The notes below the pieces were generated by a model. That model saw only the letters and a list, made by a program, of their open reading frames with translations. It was not told the origin of the DNA and did not search any database. From NCBI RefSeq assembly GCF_023634765.1, contig NZ_JAMLFX010000009.1, positions 18,813-82,812 of the forward strand: a stretch of 64,000 nt of DNA, in the 5' to 3' direction. This stretch comes from Pseudomonas sp. AKS31. Its GTDB lineage: Bacteria > Pseudomonadota > Gammaproteobacteria > Pseudomonadales > Pseudomonadaceae. The position numbers and the translations under genes are program-made. Positions 43,080-52,170 of the stretch are shown piece after piece. Within the stretch, counting starts at the first letter, position 1, and each line of letters opens with the position of its first letter.

Positions 43080-45014
43080 TCAGGTGCGGAAATGCGCGGT
43101 CATTCGCTGCAGGTCCTGCCCCAGTGACGCCAACTCAATGGTCGCCGCCGCACTTTCTTCGCTGGCGACAGCCGACTGATCCGCCACATCACGCACACTG
43201 ACAATGCTGCGGTTGATTTCGTCGGCCACGGCACTTTGCTGCTCGGCGGCGGCCGAGATCTGCAGGCTCATTTCCTGGATCGTACCGATGGACTGATTGA
43301 TCTCGGTAATCGCCAATTCGGCTTTCTGCGCCAACTCCACCGTATCGAGGGTGCGCTCGCGGCTGGAGGCCATCAGCGTCGCGGCCGCTTGCGTGCCTTG
43401 TTGCAGGGTGACGATCAGCGCTTCGATTTCCTTGGTCGAGTCCTGCGTGCGCTGCGCCAGCGAGCGCACTTCGTCTGCCACCACGGCAAAACCACGGCCC
43501 TGCTCCCCCGCCCGCGCCGCTTCGATCGCGGCGTTCAACGCGAGCAGATTGGTCTGCTCGGCGACGGCTTTGATCACATCGATGACTTTGCCGATCTGCT
43601 CGCTGTCCTGAGTCAGCACGTTCATCGCACCGCCCAACTCTTCAATGGCCATAGCAAGTTCGCTGATCTGCACCGTCGCCTGCTTCACCACCGTACTGCC
43701 GTGGCGCGCCTGCTGATCGGCCAGGGTCGCGGCAGCGGAGGCATCGGTGGTGTTACGCGCAACTTCCTGCACGGTCGAGGCCATTTCGTGCATCGCCGTG
43801 GCGACTTGATCCACTTCACTTTTTTGCTGACGCACACCCGCGCTGGTCTGCTCGCTCATGGCCGAGAGTTTTTCCGCAGAGGTGGAGATATGCGTCACGC
43901 CATTGCCGATACCTTGCACCAGCGTGTTCAGGTTCTGCGCCATGTCCTGCATCGCATTCTGCAGATCGCCCAACTCATCTTTGCGGTTTGACTTGGCCTG
44001 TACCGTCAGGTCGCCTTTGGCAATGCGTCGGGCCAGATCAACCGTCAGCGCCAGCGGCGCCGTGATCTGGCGAGAGATGACCACCGAAGCAAACAGCCCG
44101 ATCACCAGCGCCAACACAGTCAATCCGGCCATCTGAATAAAGGCCGAATGCTGATCCTCACGCGCAAGGCGCTGCTGGGTGTCCATCAGGCCAGTCATGA
44201 TTTTGTCCATCGCCTTGCTTTCCTGGTCGACCTGCTCGCGCATGTTCTGCTTCTGCTCGAACAGCCCGGCCACTTCCACCAGTACTTCGCGATAACGCCG
44301 CATGCCGGCGTGCGCTTCTTCCAGTTGGCTCGACAGGGCCGTCGGCAGGCTGGTGCGCGCCTTGGTGATATCACTCAAGAAGCTATCGATGGTTTCCATC
44401 ATCAGTTTTTTGTTCACGTCGTTGGGCACCGCAATGTAACGACGCAACATCAGGCGAAACGTGGTCATGCCATTGCGCAAATCGGCCACTGTGCGCAGCT
44501 CCCGAACGCGTTCGCCATCGGCAGACGCCAGTGCACTGGTCGTGGTGCCTTCAAGCATGCCGGCAAAAGTTTGCGCGTACTTGTCCGACAGCGCCGTCAG
44601 CGGTTTCAGGGCATCCGTGGTCGATTGATCGGCAGCGATCAGCCGCTTGACCTTCTGGTCGTAGGCAACAATCGTGGCTTGCAAAGCCTTCAAGGCTTGC
44701 TGGTTCTCAGCGCGGGTCAACGTGTCCAGCGCCTTGCTCACAAGACCCTGCAAGACATTCAGCTGAGCGTTATAGGACTCGGCGAACGCTGCGTCAGCGG
44801 CGGCTTCGTACTGTTTCTCGGACAGCCGCATATCTTGCGTCGCGTCATTCAACGTGCCGATCAGACGCGTCGTACTCAAACGATCAACCAGCACGCCGTT
44901 GCTGTTATAGCCAATGAAGGCAACCGCCAAAACGGCCAGCAAAAGAATGCCGAAGCCGGTTCCCAGCTTGCGGGAAACCTTGATGTCACCCAGGAAATTC
45001 GATGCAACTGCCAT
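43080..45014 (-). CDS. Methyl-accepting chemotaxis protein with helical sensor
   Basis: A 644-residue chemoreceptor. The first membrane segment (TGFGILLLAVLAVAFIGYN) precedes a long all-helical periplasmic sensor of about 260 residues, the size of the HBM (helical bimodular) type. A second segment (AGLTVLALVIGLFASVVI), a HAMP domain and the signalling hairpin (IGKVIDVIKAVAEQTNLLALNAAIEAARAGEQGRGFAVVADEVRSLAQRT) follow. HBM receptors often sense TCA-cycle acids. The ATG at 45014 with GAGG is chosen over a longer upstream frame. Confidence 0.9.
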   Translation of the reverse strand: MAVASNFLGDIKVSRKLGTGFGILLLAVLAVAFIGYNSNGVLVDRLSTTRLIGTLNDATQDMRLSEKQYEAAADAAFAESYNAQLNVLQGLVSKALDTLTRAENQQALKALQATIVAYDQKVKRLIAADQSTTDALKPLTALSDKYAQTFAGMLEGTTTSALASADGERVRELRTVADLRNGMTTFRLMLRRYIAVPNDVNKKLMMETIDSFLSDITKARTSLPTALSSQLEEAHAGMRRYREVLVEVAGLFEQKQNMREQVDQESKAMDKIMTGLMDTQQRLAREDQHSAFIQMAGLTVLALVIGLFASVVISRQITAPLALTVDLARRIAKGDLTVQAKSNRKDELGDLQNAMQDMAQNLNTLVQGIGNGVTHISTSAEKLSAMSEQTSAGVRQQKSEVDQVATAMHEMASTVQEVARNTTDASAAATLADQQARHGSTVVKQATVQISELAMAIEELGGAMNVLTQDSEQIGKVIDVIKAVAEQTNLLALNAAIEAARAGEQGRGFAVVADEVRSLAQRTQDSTKEIEALIVTLQQGTQAAATLMASSRERTLDTVELAQKAELAITEINQSIGTIQEMSLQISAAAEQQSAVADEINRSIVSVRDVADQSAVASEESAAATIELASLGQDLQRMTAHFRT

Positions 45015-45469
45015 ATTCAGCCTCAAACGCCCTGACGCGAAACGCCAGGCACAAAAAATTGATCTCCGGTAACCACAGTCACCGTCCAGACATTCGGGGT
45101 CGTCATCCAAGGCGTAATACGGGACGCTCCAGCTGTCCCTGAAATGCAAATGCCGATGCTGTTGAAGCGTCGAAAACAAACCCGACGCGAGCACCGGCAG
45201 ACAAACCCGTCACGTCGCAAACAGAGCGTCTGCACGCTGGATTTATCGTTTCAGCAAAGGTGTCTGGAGGGATGCTATTAATTTTGCGAAAACTTGTACA
45301 ACTTTATATTTTTGTATAATCGTTGAACTTTTCGAGCGGCGTGATGACGCATTGCCATCATGATTTGTGGCACATCGCTATTGGCGTAAAACGGGGCTGA
45401 AAATGCGGATTCAGGTGCCTGGCCCCTCTGCGGCGAGCAGTGGCTGCACGACACAGAGGAGCGAGGGGT
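45015..45469. other. Intergenic region upstream of the chemoreceptor
   Basis: About 455 bases between the chemoreceptor start and the next gene. An AT-rich stretch at 45290-45325 contains TTGTAC and TATAAT on the plus strand with only 15 bases between them, a weak promoter candidate with no obvious product. No protein frame or structured RNA can be supported. Confidence 0.4.
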
Positions 45470-45832
45470 TTACGGCTTGATTTCGACCTTATCCAACACC
45501 TGATTCACCGCCAACTCCCCCAACATCACCACCTGCGCAATGCCCAAAGCGGTTTTGCGGTGCGAGGGGTCGAGTGCGGCGGCGAAGTTGTTGAGCATTT
45601 CCGAGGCGGAACTCAGCGTTTCACTGGCATTGGCTAGCAGGGATTCCGAGTCGTACTTCGGATTGGCGAGGTACATGCGCTCGGGCTCGTTTACGCAGGA
45701 CATGATGTGGCCGGCGGGAAGGAGGTAGTGATCGAGGGCGCGCTCGGCGGCTTCGTGGAGTTTTTTGGATTTGAGGGATTCGTAGGGGGATGCGGGATCG
45801 GTGTCCGGCGGGTTGGGCGTTACTTTGAACAT
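45470..45832 (-). CDS. DUF6124/DUF3077-like Pseudomonas small protein
   Basis: A 120-residue protein of a family common in P. fluorescens-group genomes, recognised by MFKVTPNPPDTDPASPYESL, then HEAAERALDHYL. A central SETLSSASEMLNNFA and a helical end follow. Function unknown. Its upstream leader carries inverted repeats (next entry), a recurrent feature of these multi-copy genes. Confidence 0.75.
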   Translation of the reverse strand: MFKVTPNPPDTDPASPYESLKSKKLHEAAERALDHYLLPAGHIMSCVNEPERMYLANPKYDSESLLANASETLSSASEMLNNFAAALDPSHRKTALGIAQVVMLGELAVNQVLDKVEIKP

Positions 45833-46283
45833 AGATGGAACCTCTAGCGCGATTACTAAAAGAAGCCATCACCCTCGCTACCAAACGATGGGTGGCGGCC
45901 ATACGCGGGTTGGTAGACCGGTCGCACTAGAACCCGGCGCCCACGAATGAGCCCCACGCATGACCACCATGAAATCCGAGCCCTGGGAAAGCGACTGAAA
46001 TTGGTGATGCGATGCATCTAGACACGAAGCGGGCTACCAAACCCGATCACTGGTTTTCAGTGATGGGGGGACGATAGAACGTGCGGGCTAGACGTACAAG
46101 CCGGGGGATTCTGTCTTAGGTGTAGGGGGAAGAGCAAGGGAGTGTAGGCTCAAGACTGCAGCAACAGGCTTCCTTTAAACAAAAGTGTTTTTTCTGTTTG
46201 GAAAGGCTCTACGAGCAAGGTGATCGATTCAAAACTGTGCAAAGAGCACTGCGCTCCTCTTTCAAGCGCTGCCCGTCACTCCG
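45833..46283. other. Structured leader upstream of the DUF6124 gene, then AT-rich spacer
   Basis: The minus-strand leader holds CTACCAA and TTGGTAG (45883-45920 area), and ATCACTG / CAGTGAT with a 5-base loop at 46046-46064. These could fold in the 5' RNA of the DUF6124 gene. From about 46190 the sequence loses this character and runs into the dusA-like repeat at 46284. Confidence 0.4.
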
Positions 46284-46297
46284 ATGATGGATTGGAC
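46284..46297 (+). repeat. dusA-like direct repeat, candidate att site (distal)
   Basis: ATGATGGATTGGAC is identical to codons near the 5' end of dusA (49643-49656) and in the same orientation. Over 24 bases ending here, 21 match the dusA copy. The two copies lie 3359 bases apart and enclose the TIR and ParA-type genes. Confidence 0.6.
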
Positions 46298-46443
46298 GCA
46301 GTATCTCATCGCCCACCCAGCCTGCATGGGTGAACCATCGTAAGCACATCGGTTTGTAGCAAAATTTAAGCGTTTCCCGAATTGCTGACCATCGAATAAA
46401 ACACTTTTGCAGTACCGCTCCTTTCTTGGGAAGAGCCGTTGCA

Positions 46444-46623
46444 ATGCCAGACACTATTCTTGATTTGGGTATGCTGGAAAGGGTGTACCAAGATCAGCTG
46501 GCTCTAGTGCCGACTCTGATAGAGCTGACCCTTCTTACTGAAACACCAGATTTGAGTGACACCGATGAGACGGTCCGTGGTGTACTGAGGGCAGTTGGCG
46601 GGAACGCTGGTCGCGTCAAGTAG
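46444..46623 (+). CDS. Possible small protein, 59 residues
   Basis: The frame MPDTILDLGMLERVYQDQLA continues with acidic, helix-like sequence to GGNAGRVK. A GGGAAGAG lies 12 bases before the ATG, which is rather far. It is between the att-like repeat and the TIR gene. No family recognised; it may not be translated. Confidence 0.3.
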   Translation: MPDTILDLGMLERVYQDQLALVPTLIELTLLTETPDLSDTDETVRGVLRAVGGNAGRVK

Positions 46624-46750
46624 CGCTTCTTCAAGCCGAAGGAAAGGAATGTGGGCAAGTTTCCACGTTGATCACCAGCGCAGCCACCGCTACCTTTGTT
46701 TGTAGGTGATAATGTCTTTATCACACATAGGATGAGAAAGGATTCACTTG

Positions 46751-47623
46751 ATGGGCCAAAAACCACCAGCCGCTTCCTTGAAGCCCAAACTGCAGCTTTC
46801 TCCTCTGGCCATTGAGCGGGGAATTGAGCGTTTAGACAAATGTATTGGCGAACTCAGCGAGTTCAACATTCTCACGTTGGTCGATGGCGAATCTCAAAAA
46901 TTGGACTCTTTGACATTAACCATCAAAGACATTCTGGAACGTTGTTTCGGTGAAAACTCCTCGGCCTATCAGCGTTTTATTGCTGCCGCAAATCTTCGCT
47001 ATGGCGGAGCACTGGAGATTCTGAGTGGTCAAGTTCCAGATTACAGCGGCAATGTCAGAAAAAATATCAACCGGTCTCTTGGATTGCTCAAAGCTGCTCA
47101 AGACACGCTGCAAGAGGATCTTGCCGAGCATGAGAATTCGATTGTAAGTACATCGTCAGACGCTGGAGCTGCGGCAGCGCTTTCTAAGCGGGTCTTTGTG
47201 GTGCACGGCCATGAGGAAGGCCCAAGGGAAGCAGTAGCGCGCTTTTTGATGCAACTGGGCTTTGAACCAATCATTCTGCATGAGCAAGCCAACCAAGGCC
47301 GCACAATCATGGAGAAAGTCGAAGCGCATGGACAGGTGGATTTCGCGGTAGTGCTGCTGACTCCAGACGATGAGGGCTGCGCCAAAGGTGGTAAACCAGA
47401 ACCACGAGCGCGACAGAACGTCTTGCTCGAGCTGGGCTATTTCCTTGGCCGTCTCGGCAGAGAGAAAGTGTGTGCATTGAAGCGCGGCACCGTGGAGATT
47501 CCCAGTGATTTTGCCGGTGTGGTGTGGGAGTCCATGGACGGCAACAGCTGGAAGCAAGCTTTGGGCCGTGAACTTGAAGCCGCTGGGCATGAGATCGACT
47601 GGAATAAAGTTATGCGGGCTTAG
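46751..47623 (+). CDS. TIR-like nucleotide-binding domain protein
   Basis: A 290-residue protein. The N-terminal 145 residues are helical and unassigned. The C-terminal domain is the TIR-like fold of predicted nucleotide-binding proteins (PF10137 type): RVFVVHGHEEGPREAVARFLMQLGFEPIILHEQANQGRTIMEKVEAHGQVDFAVVLLTPDDEG and ARQNVLLELGYFLGRLGREKVCAL. Such domains hydrolyse NAD or read nucleotide signals in phage defence. The ATG at 46751 follows AAAGGA; a TTG lies one codon earlier. Host defence is inferred from the island setting. Confidence 0.75.
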   Translation: MGQKPPAASLKPKLQLSPLAIERGIERLDKCIGELSEFNILTLVDGESQKLDSLTLTIKDILERCFGENSSAYQRFIAAANLRYGGALEILSGQVPDYSGNVRKNINRSLGLLKAAQDTLQEDLAEHENSIVSTSSDAGAAAALSKRVFVVHGHEEGPREAVARFLMQLGFEPIILHEQANQGRTIMEKVEAHGQVDFAVVLLTPDDEGCAKGGKPEPRARQNVLLELGYFLGRLGREKVCALKRGTVEIPSDFAGVVWESMDGNSWKQALGRELEAAGHEIDWNKVMRA

Positions 47624-47652
47624 ACTGCTCCCCCGTTCCCGGGACAAAGGCT

Positions 47653-47697
47653 ACGGATTTATTTACTGCCAAGACCCATCCCTATAAATAAATCCGT
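47653..47697. terminator. Inverted repeat between convergent TIR and ParA-type genes
   Basis: A perfect 13-bp inverted repeat (ACGGATTTATTTA and its complement, 19-base loop), 30 bases after the TIR stop. The stem is AT-rich; it may be a bidirectional terminator. From here to 47957 the sequence is AT-rich with no gene. Confidence 0.5.
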
Positions 47698-47957
47698 CAC
47701 CTTTTGCCCAAGGTGTTGTAGGCAGCGTAGGGCGATGATGTTACACGCTTAAACGAATGTAATTTCGCGCTTATACAGTGCAATGTGAGATGTTGCTTCG
47801 AAAAAATATCGGATACCAATATCTCGACTTATACAAAATCACACATCCAGAACAGACTTAGCACCAGCGTGAAAAATGCAACGTATTACTTTAACCCTTA
47901 GTCCAAAATGTCTTGATATTTACCAAAATACTAATCCTGAGATACCAGCTATTTCTT

Positions 47958-48470
47958 TCAGGTAGGCTCATCACTTCTCTTCGAGATACTATTCCGAAGA
48001 ATCTCGTCTGAAATCAAACCTAACGATGAAAATTCACCCTTGAAGACTGGAGTGGCTAGAATTTTCTTCAATTCGACAACTTCTAAATTCGCCAAAAATC
48101 GAAAAAGGACACTTTGAGCACTTGCGCGAGACTTCAAATTTTTCTGATCTTTACCGTACCGATCGAAAAAACGCTTAACATCTTTCAACTCAGGAAGAAA
48201 TGTTCTATTTTCAAATTTCGCATACAGCTCTTGTAGCAGATTATTTTTTTCATCATCTGAAGAAAGCACCGAATTAAGATGAAACTGCTTAACAGCATTT
48301 CTTTTTTTTACAGCCAACCCATGCTGACGTAAGAACAATGCTTCTATCTCACGCTGTATCTCCCCTTCAGAGAGATGCTCATGACGTGCAATGGCTTGAA
48401 AAACTGTTTTTCGCCCATATCTCAAAAAGAGCAATGCCACTTCAAGATCTAAAATCTCTTTAGATTTCAT
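47958..48470 (-). CDS. ParA-associated protein of unknown function
   Basis: A 170-residue basic, helical protein. The N terminus (LEVALLFLRYGRKTVFQAIARHEHLSEGEIQREIEALF) resembles a winged-helix or partition-partner DNA-binding part. It lies 3 bases after the ParA-like ATPase gene in a low-GC operon, as ParB-like or adaptor genes do. No family recognised. Confidence 0.6.
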   Translation of the reverse strand: MKSKEILDLEVALLFLRYGRKTVFQAIARHEHLSEGEIQREIEALFLRQHGLAVKKRNAVKQFHLNSVLSSDDEKNNLLQELYAKFENRTFLPELKDVKRFFDRYGKDQKNLKSRASAQSVLFRFLANLEVVELKKILATPVFKGEFSSLGLISDEILRNSISKRSDEPT

Positions 48471-48473
48471 AAG

Positions 48474-49325
48474 TTACTCTAATCCAATTGATTTGAAAAA
48501 CTCTTGCGTAAAAGAGGAGAACTGTCGCGGAACGTTCGTTCTCACATGACTTGTGGAGCCAATTGGCGTACCTTCCCTAGCTGCCTTTGCGTATGAACGG
48601 GAATACCTTACATGGGTATCATATACATGCCATTTATTCTTACTTGCCTCTTCAGTAACTTCCCTGACCGATGCAGCAGTTTCAGGCCCATCTGAGTAAG
48701 ATGATGAATGATTGAAAACAATCCCACAAATATCTAAAGCATGATCGGAGTTTTCCGCCTTAAATTCAAGAACAGAATTCGCAAGCAAGGGAAGCCCGAT
48801 CGTAGCCAAAAATTCTGGTTTTACTGGCACTAGGGCGTAGCGACTCGCATGATAGGCTGCATCAGTGAGAATAGACTCCGTAGGCGCACAATCAATTATT
48901 ATCAAATCATAATTTTCGACTACGCTGGCTAATGCCTTTGCGAGCTTCCTCTCTTTACCTGTGGGATTTTTTAAAGTATTTGAAAGCTCGAGCCTGCTCG
49001 GAATCAGATCAAGCATCGTGTTTGAGCGGTAGCCCGCCCCCTTAATTATCACATCATCAATCGTGCACTTTGTCGGACTAGGAGAACTAATAGTTGGAGG
49101 AAGGTACTGCTCAAATAAATTTACTATGGTTGGTCTTTTTTGATTTAAATGGTCGACGTAGCCCCTTGCCCCCATGAGAGCCTGACTTAAATTCGCTTGT
49201 GGATCGAGATCAATAGCTAAAGTCCGCAGGCGTTTTGTATCGGCGGTATGCGCCAGCTGCGCTGCGAGGGTAGTCTTGCCAACTCCACCCTTCATATTAA
49301 TCAAACTCACAGAAATTGCTGTCAC
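48474..49325 (-). CDS. ParA/MinD-family ATPase
   Basis: A 283-residue deviant Walker ATPase: KGGVGKT at 12-18 with the signature lysine, TLAIDLDPQANLS, and the switch LIIIDCAPTESILTDAAYHASRYALVPVKPEFLATIG. It is paired with the small downstream gene. Chromosomal ParA-plus-partner pairs on islands serve element maintenance, positioning or defence; which one applies here is unknown. GC content is clearly below that of dusA next door, which suggests acquisition. Confidence 0.82.
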   Translation of the reverse strand: MTAISVSLINMKGGVGKTTLAAQLAHTADTKRLRTLAIDLDPQANLSQALMGARGYVDHLNQKRPTIVNLFEQYLPPTISSPSPTKCTIDDVIIKGAGYRSNTMLDLIPSRLELSNTLKNPTGKERKLAKALASVVENYDLIIIDCAPTESILTDAAYHASRYALVPVKPEFLATIGLPLLANSVLEFKAENSDHALDICGIVFNHSSSYSDGPETAASVREVTEEASKNKWHVYDTHVRYSRSYAKAAREGTPIGSTSHVRTNVPRQFSSFTQEFFKSIGLE

Positions 49326-49588
49326 AGCTTCCTCCTTGATACCACGATTATTTTATTTTTTCAGTGGGGCTGCAGCTTATAACTGCAGCTCCCCAAAGGA
49401 AAGCACACTTTCCTGGAGAACGACTAGCACATTCCTCGACGGATCATCCAAAGGATGTTTTTCTTAGCCTACAGATTCCGAGTGAGAGACGAGATGGATC
49501 CGCATAGCTCTCTGAAACCTTAAGAACTGAACGCGTCAATCCTGATAAACTCCCGCACCTCCCAGCCCCATCCAATCTAGAACCGCCA

Positions 49589-50581
49589 ATGTCCCCGATC
49601 ACCACGCCCGCCCCTCTCTCCCGCCGCTTCTCCGTCGCCCCAATGATGGATTGGACCGACCGCCATTGCCGTTTCTTCCTACGCCTCCTGTCGAAGAACG
49701 CCCTGCTCTACACCGAAATGGTCACCACCGGCGCTCTCCTCAACGGCGATCACGAACGCTTCCTCCGTCACAACGAAGCCGAGCACCCTCTCGCGCTGCA
49801 GTTGGGCGGTAGTGTTCCGTTGGATCTGGCAGCCTGCGCGCGCATGGCCCAGGAACATGGCTACGACGAGGTGAACCTGAACGTCGGCTGCCCAAGTGAT
49901 CGTGTGCAGAACAACATGATCGGCGCGTGCCTGATGGGTCATCCGCAACTGGTGGCGGATTGTGTGAAGGCGATGCGTGATGCGGTGTCGATTCCGGTAA
50001 CGGTGAAGCATCGCATCGGCATCAACGGTCGGGACAGTTACGCGGAGCTGTGCGATTTCGTCGGCACCGTCCGCGATGCCGGGTGCACCAGTTTCACCGT
50101 GCATGCGCGGATTGCGATTCTGGAGGGGTTGTCGCCGAAGGAGAATCGTGACATTCCGCCGTTGCGTTATGACGTGGCGGCGCAGCTGAAGGCGGATTTT
50201 CCGGAGTTGGAGATTGTGCTGAATGGCGGGATCAAGACGATGGAGGCTTGCCATGAGCATTTGCAGACGTTCGACGGTGTGATGTTGGGGCGTGAGGCTT
50301 ATCACAATCCGTATTTGCTGGCGGAGGTGGATCAGCAGTTGTTTGGCAGTTCGGCGCCGGTGATCAGTCGGGCTGAGGCGCTGGCGCAGTTGCGTCCTTA
50401 TATAGCCGAGCATTTGTTGGCCGGTGGGGCGATGCATCACATCACGCGGCATGTGCTGGGCCTGGGCACGGGGTTCCCGGGGGCGCGGAAATTCCGTCAG
50501 TTGTTGTCGGTGGATATTCACAAGGCCAAGGATCCGCTGGCGTTGCTGGATCAGGCGGCTGAGTTGCTTGAAGGTCGTTGA
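49589..50581 (+). CDS. dusA: tRNA-dihydrouridine(20/20a) synthase DusA
   Basis: A 330-residue FMN enzyme that reduces U20/U20a in tRNA D-loops. The N-terminal SVAPMMDWTDRHCRFFLRLLSK is the DusA signature. NVGCPSDRVQNNMIGACLM carries the catalytic Cys and VKHRIGING the FMN contact. The gene is intact. Its 5' end is a known integration hotspot, and a copy of that sequence lies at 46284. Confidence 0.93.
   Translation: MSPITTPAPLSRRFSVAPMMDWTDRHCRFFLRLLSKNALLYTEMVTTGALLNGDHERFLRHNEAEHPLALQLGGSVPLDLAACARMAQEHGYDEVNLNVGCPSDRVQNNMIGACLMGHPQLVADCVKAMRDAVSIPVTVKHRIGINGRDSYAELCDFVGTVRDAGCTSFTVHARIAILEGLSPKENRDIPPLRYDVAAQLKADFPELEIVLNGGIKTMEACHEHLQTFDGVMLGREAYHNPYLLAEVDQQLFGSSAPVISRAEALAQLRPYIAEHLLAGGAMHHITRHVLGLGTGFPGARKFRQLLSVDIHKAKDPLALLDQAAELLEGR
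49643..49656 (+). repeat. dusA-internal copy of the att-like repeat (proximal)
   Basis: ATGATGGATTGGAC inside the dusA reading frame (codons for MMDWT), the partner of the repeat at 46284-46297. Confidence 0.6.
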
Positions 50582-50656
50582 TTGATGGTTTGAGTGTGGG
50601 GGCGACGCATGAGCGTTGCCCGGCGTTTTGATGTACTGACAGGATGTCTTTCGTTT

Positions 50657-51028
50657 ATGCCCGCGTTTACTTTTTCTGCTTTCAAGCGTTTCACCCTCCT
50701 CACCTTGTTCAGCTTCACCTCCAACGTTTATGCGCACTGCGATGGCTTTTGCATGGGCCGTACCGATACGCCGTGGGAGGTGACGCAGTTTTCCGGCTTC
50801 ACTTTGGTGTCTTTGATCCTCGCACCTATTTCGTCCAGCCAGGAAACGACCGACAGTCACAAGCGTGTTTACTCCGCCGAGGAGCAAGAAGACGCGCGAC
50901 TCTATCTGGCCAGCGACGGCATGCTGCAGGCCGCGTATTTCACCTCGGCCTTGCAGCGCTTTCGTCAGGAGTCGTCGGATTCGACGTTAAACGATCTCGC
51001 CGTGGCGGCGTTGATCAGCGCTCAGTGA
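50657..51028 (+). CDS. DUF2388-like small secreted protein
   Basis: A 123-residue protein with a signal peptide (ending VYA) and a mature part in which ARLYLASDGMLQAAYFTSALQRFRQ resembles the conserved block of the Pseudomonas DUF2388 family. Function unknown. The start is uncertain: an in-frame ATG at 50609 has a G-rich site, while 50657 gives a clean signal peptide. Its stop abuts the uppP stop. Confidence 0.6.
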   Translation: MPAFTFSAFKRFTLLTLFSFTSNVYAHCDGFCMGRTDTPWEVTQFSGFTLVSLILAPISSSQETTDSHKRVYSAEEQEDARLYLASDGMLQAAYFTSALQRFRQESSDSTLNDLAVAALISAQ

Positions 51029-51862
51029 TCAGGCGGCCGCTGCGGCGGTCCAGTTGACCCAGCCAAACAGCCACGTCGCCAGAATCAACAAACCAAACGC
51101 GATCCGGTACCAGGCGAACGCGGCGTAGCTGTGGTTGGCAATAAACTTGAGCAAGCCGCGTACGGCGATCATCGCGAAGATGAACGCGGTGACGAAGCCG
51201 AGGGCGAAGACTGGCAGGTCGTTGGGCTGGAACAGGTCGCGGTATTTGTAGCCGGAGTACACGGCGGCGCCGACCATGGTGGGCATGGCGAGGAAGAACG
51301 AGAACTCGGTGGCGGCTTTGCGTGACAGGCCGAAGAGCAGACCGCCGATGATGGTCGAGCCGGAGCGTGAGGTGCCGGGAATCATCGCCAGGCATTGTAC
51401 GAAACCGACTTTCAGTGCGTGAGACCAGCGCATGTCGTCGACGTGTTCGACGCTGATCACATGGCTGCGCTGTTCGGCCCACAACATAATGATGCCGCCG
51501 ACGACCAGTGCCATGGCAACGGTGATCGGGTTGAACAGGTATTCGTGGATCGCATCGGCGAATAACACGCCCAAGACCACAGCGGGTAGAAAGGCAATCA
51601 GCAAGTTGAGGGTGAAGCGTTGGGCATTACGTTCGGTGGGCAGGCCTTTGATGATGTCGAAGATCTTCGGTCGAAACTCCCAGACGACGGCAAGAATGGC
51701 ACCCAGTTGAATAATGATGTTGAACGCCATGGCGCGTTCGCCGCCGAATTCCAGCAAGTCGGCGACGATGATCTGGTGGCCGGTACTCGAGATCGGCAAG
51801 AACTCGGTCAGGCCTTCTACCGCACCTAATATCAACACCTGGAAAAGGGTCCAGAAATCCAT
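51029..51862 (-). CDS. uppP: Undecaprenyl-diphosphatase UppP (BacA)
   Basis: A 277-residue membrane pyrophosphatase that recycles undecaprenyl pyrophosphate to the lipid carrier used by peptidoglycan and exopolysaccharide synthesis. Conserved blocks are AVEGLTEFLPISSTGHQII and MIPGTSRSGSTIIGGLLFGLSRKAATEFSFFLAMP. The ATG at 51862 follows a strong GGAGGA; the longer open frame upstream is not used. Confidence 0.92.
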   Translation of the reverse strand: MDFWTLFQVLILGAVEGLTEFLPISSTGHQIIVADLLEFGGERAMAFNIIIQLGAILAVVWEFRPKIFDIIKGLPTERNAQRFTLNLLIAFLPAVVLGVLFADAIHEYLFNPITVAMALVVGGIIMLWAEQRSHVISVEHVDDMRWSHALKVGFVQCLAMIPGTSRSGSTIIGGLLFGLSRKAATEFSFFLAMPTMVGAAVYSGYKYRDLFQPNDLPVFALGFVTAFIFAMIAVRGLLKFIANHSYAAFAWYRIAFGLLILATWLFGWVNWTAAAAA

Positions 51863-51950
51863 TAATCCTCCGTCAGAGCGCTCGTGGCGAGCGACCGGGT
51901 AATAACACTCAGGGGTTGAGTATCTGAAGTTGCACAATTGGCACATTATG

Positions 51951-52039
51951 AAGATCAAAAGATCGCAGCCTTCGGCAGCTCCTGCATTTGAAATGCATTC
52001 ACCTGTAGGAGCTGCCGAAGGCTGCGATCTTTTGATCTT
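51951..52039. repeat. REPIN with 33-base arms
   Basis: Two perfectly complementary 33-base arms (beginning aagatcaaaagatcgcagcc) flank a 23-base spacer. This is the paired form of the REP seen at 3557-3588. Confidence 0.88.
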
Positions 52040-52154
52040 GAAGAATAGGTCTTATGAATTGCCATACTCAAGCCATGTTAATAATCGTCGGCTGACGAAC
52101 TACGCGAAAAATATTTAGGCCTTTTTGCAGAAAAAAGTTGCTCTGGCAATAAAG

Positions 52155-52170
52155 TGTGATCAATATCACA
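52155..52170. promoter_or_regulatory. CRP/Vfr-type palindrome upstream of the EPS regulators
   Basis: TGTGATCAATATCACA has both consensus half-sites (TGTGA-N6-TCACA) of CRP-family proteins, 200 bases before the first winged-helix regulator, in an AT-rich 330-base gap with no gene. An Anr-type reading (TTGAT-N4-ATCAA) fits less well. Confidence 0.55.

Noticed and set aside
46209..46454. An 81-codon minus-strand gene across the att-like repeat
   Set aside because: No family resemblance and no ribosome site; it spans the repeat and probably arises by chance in the junction.
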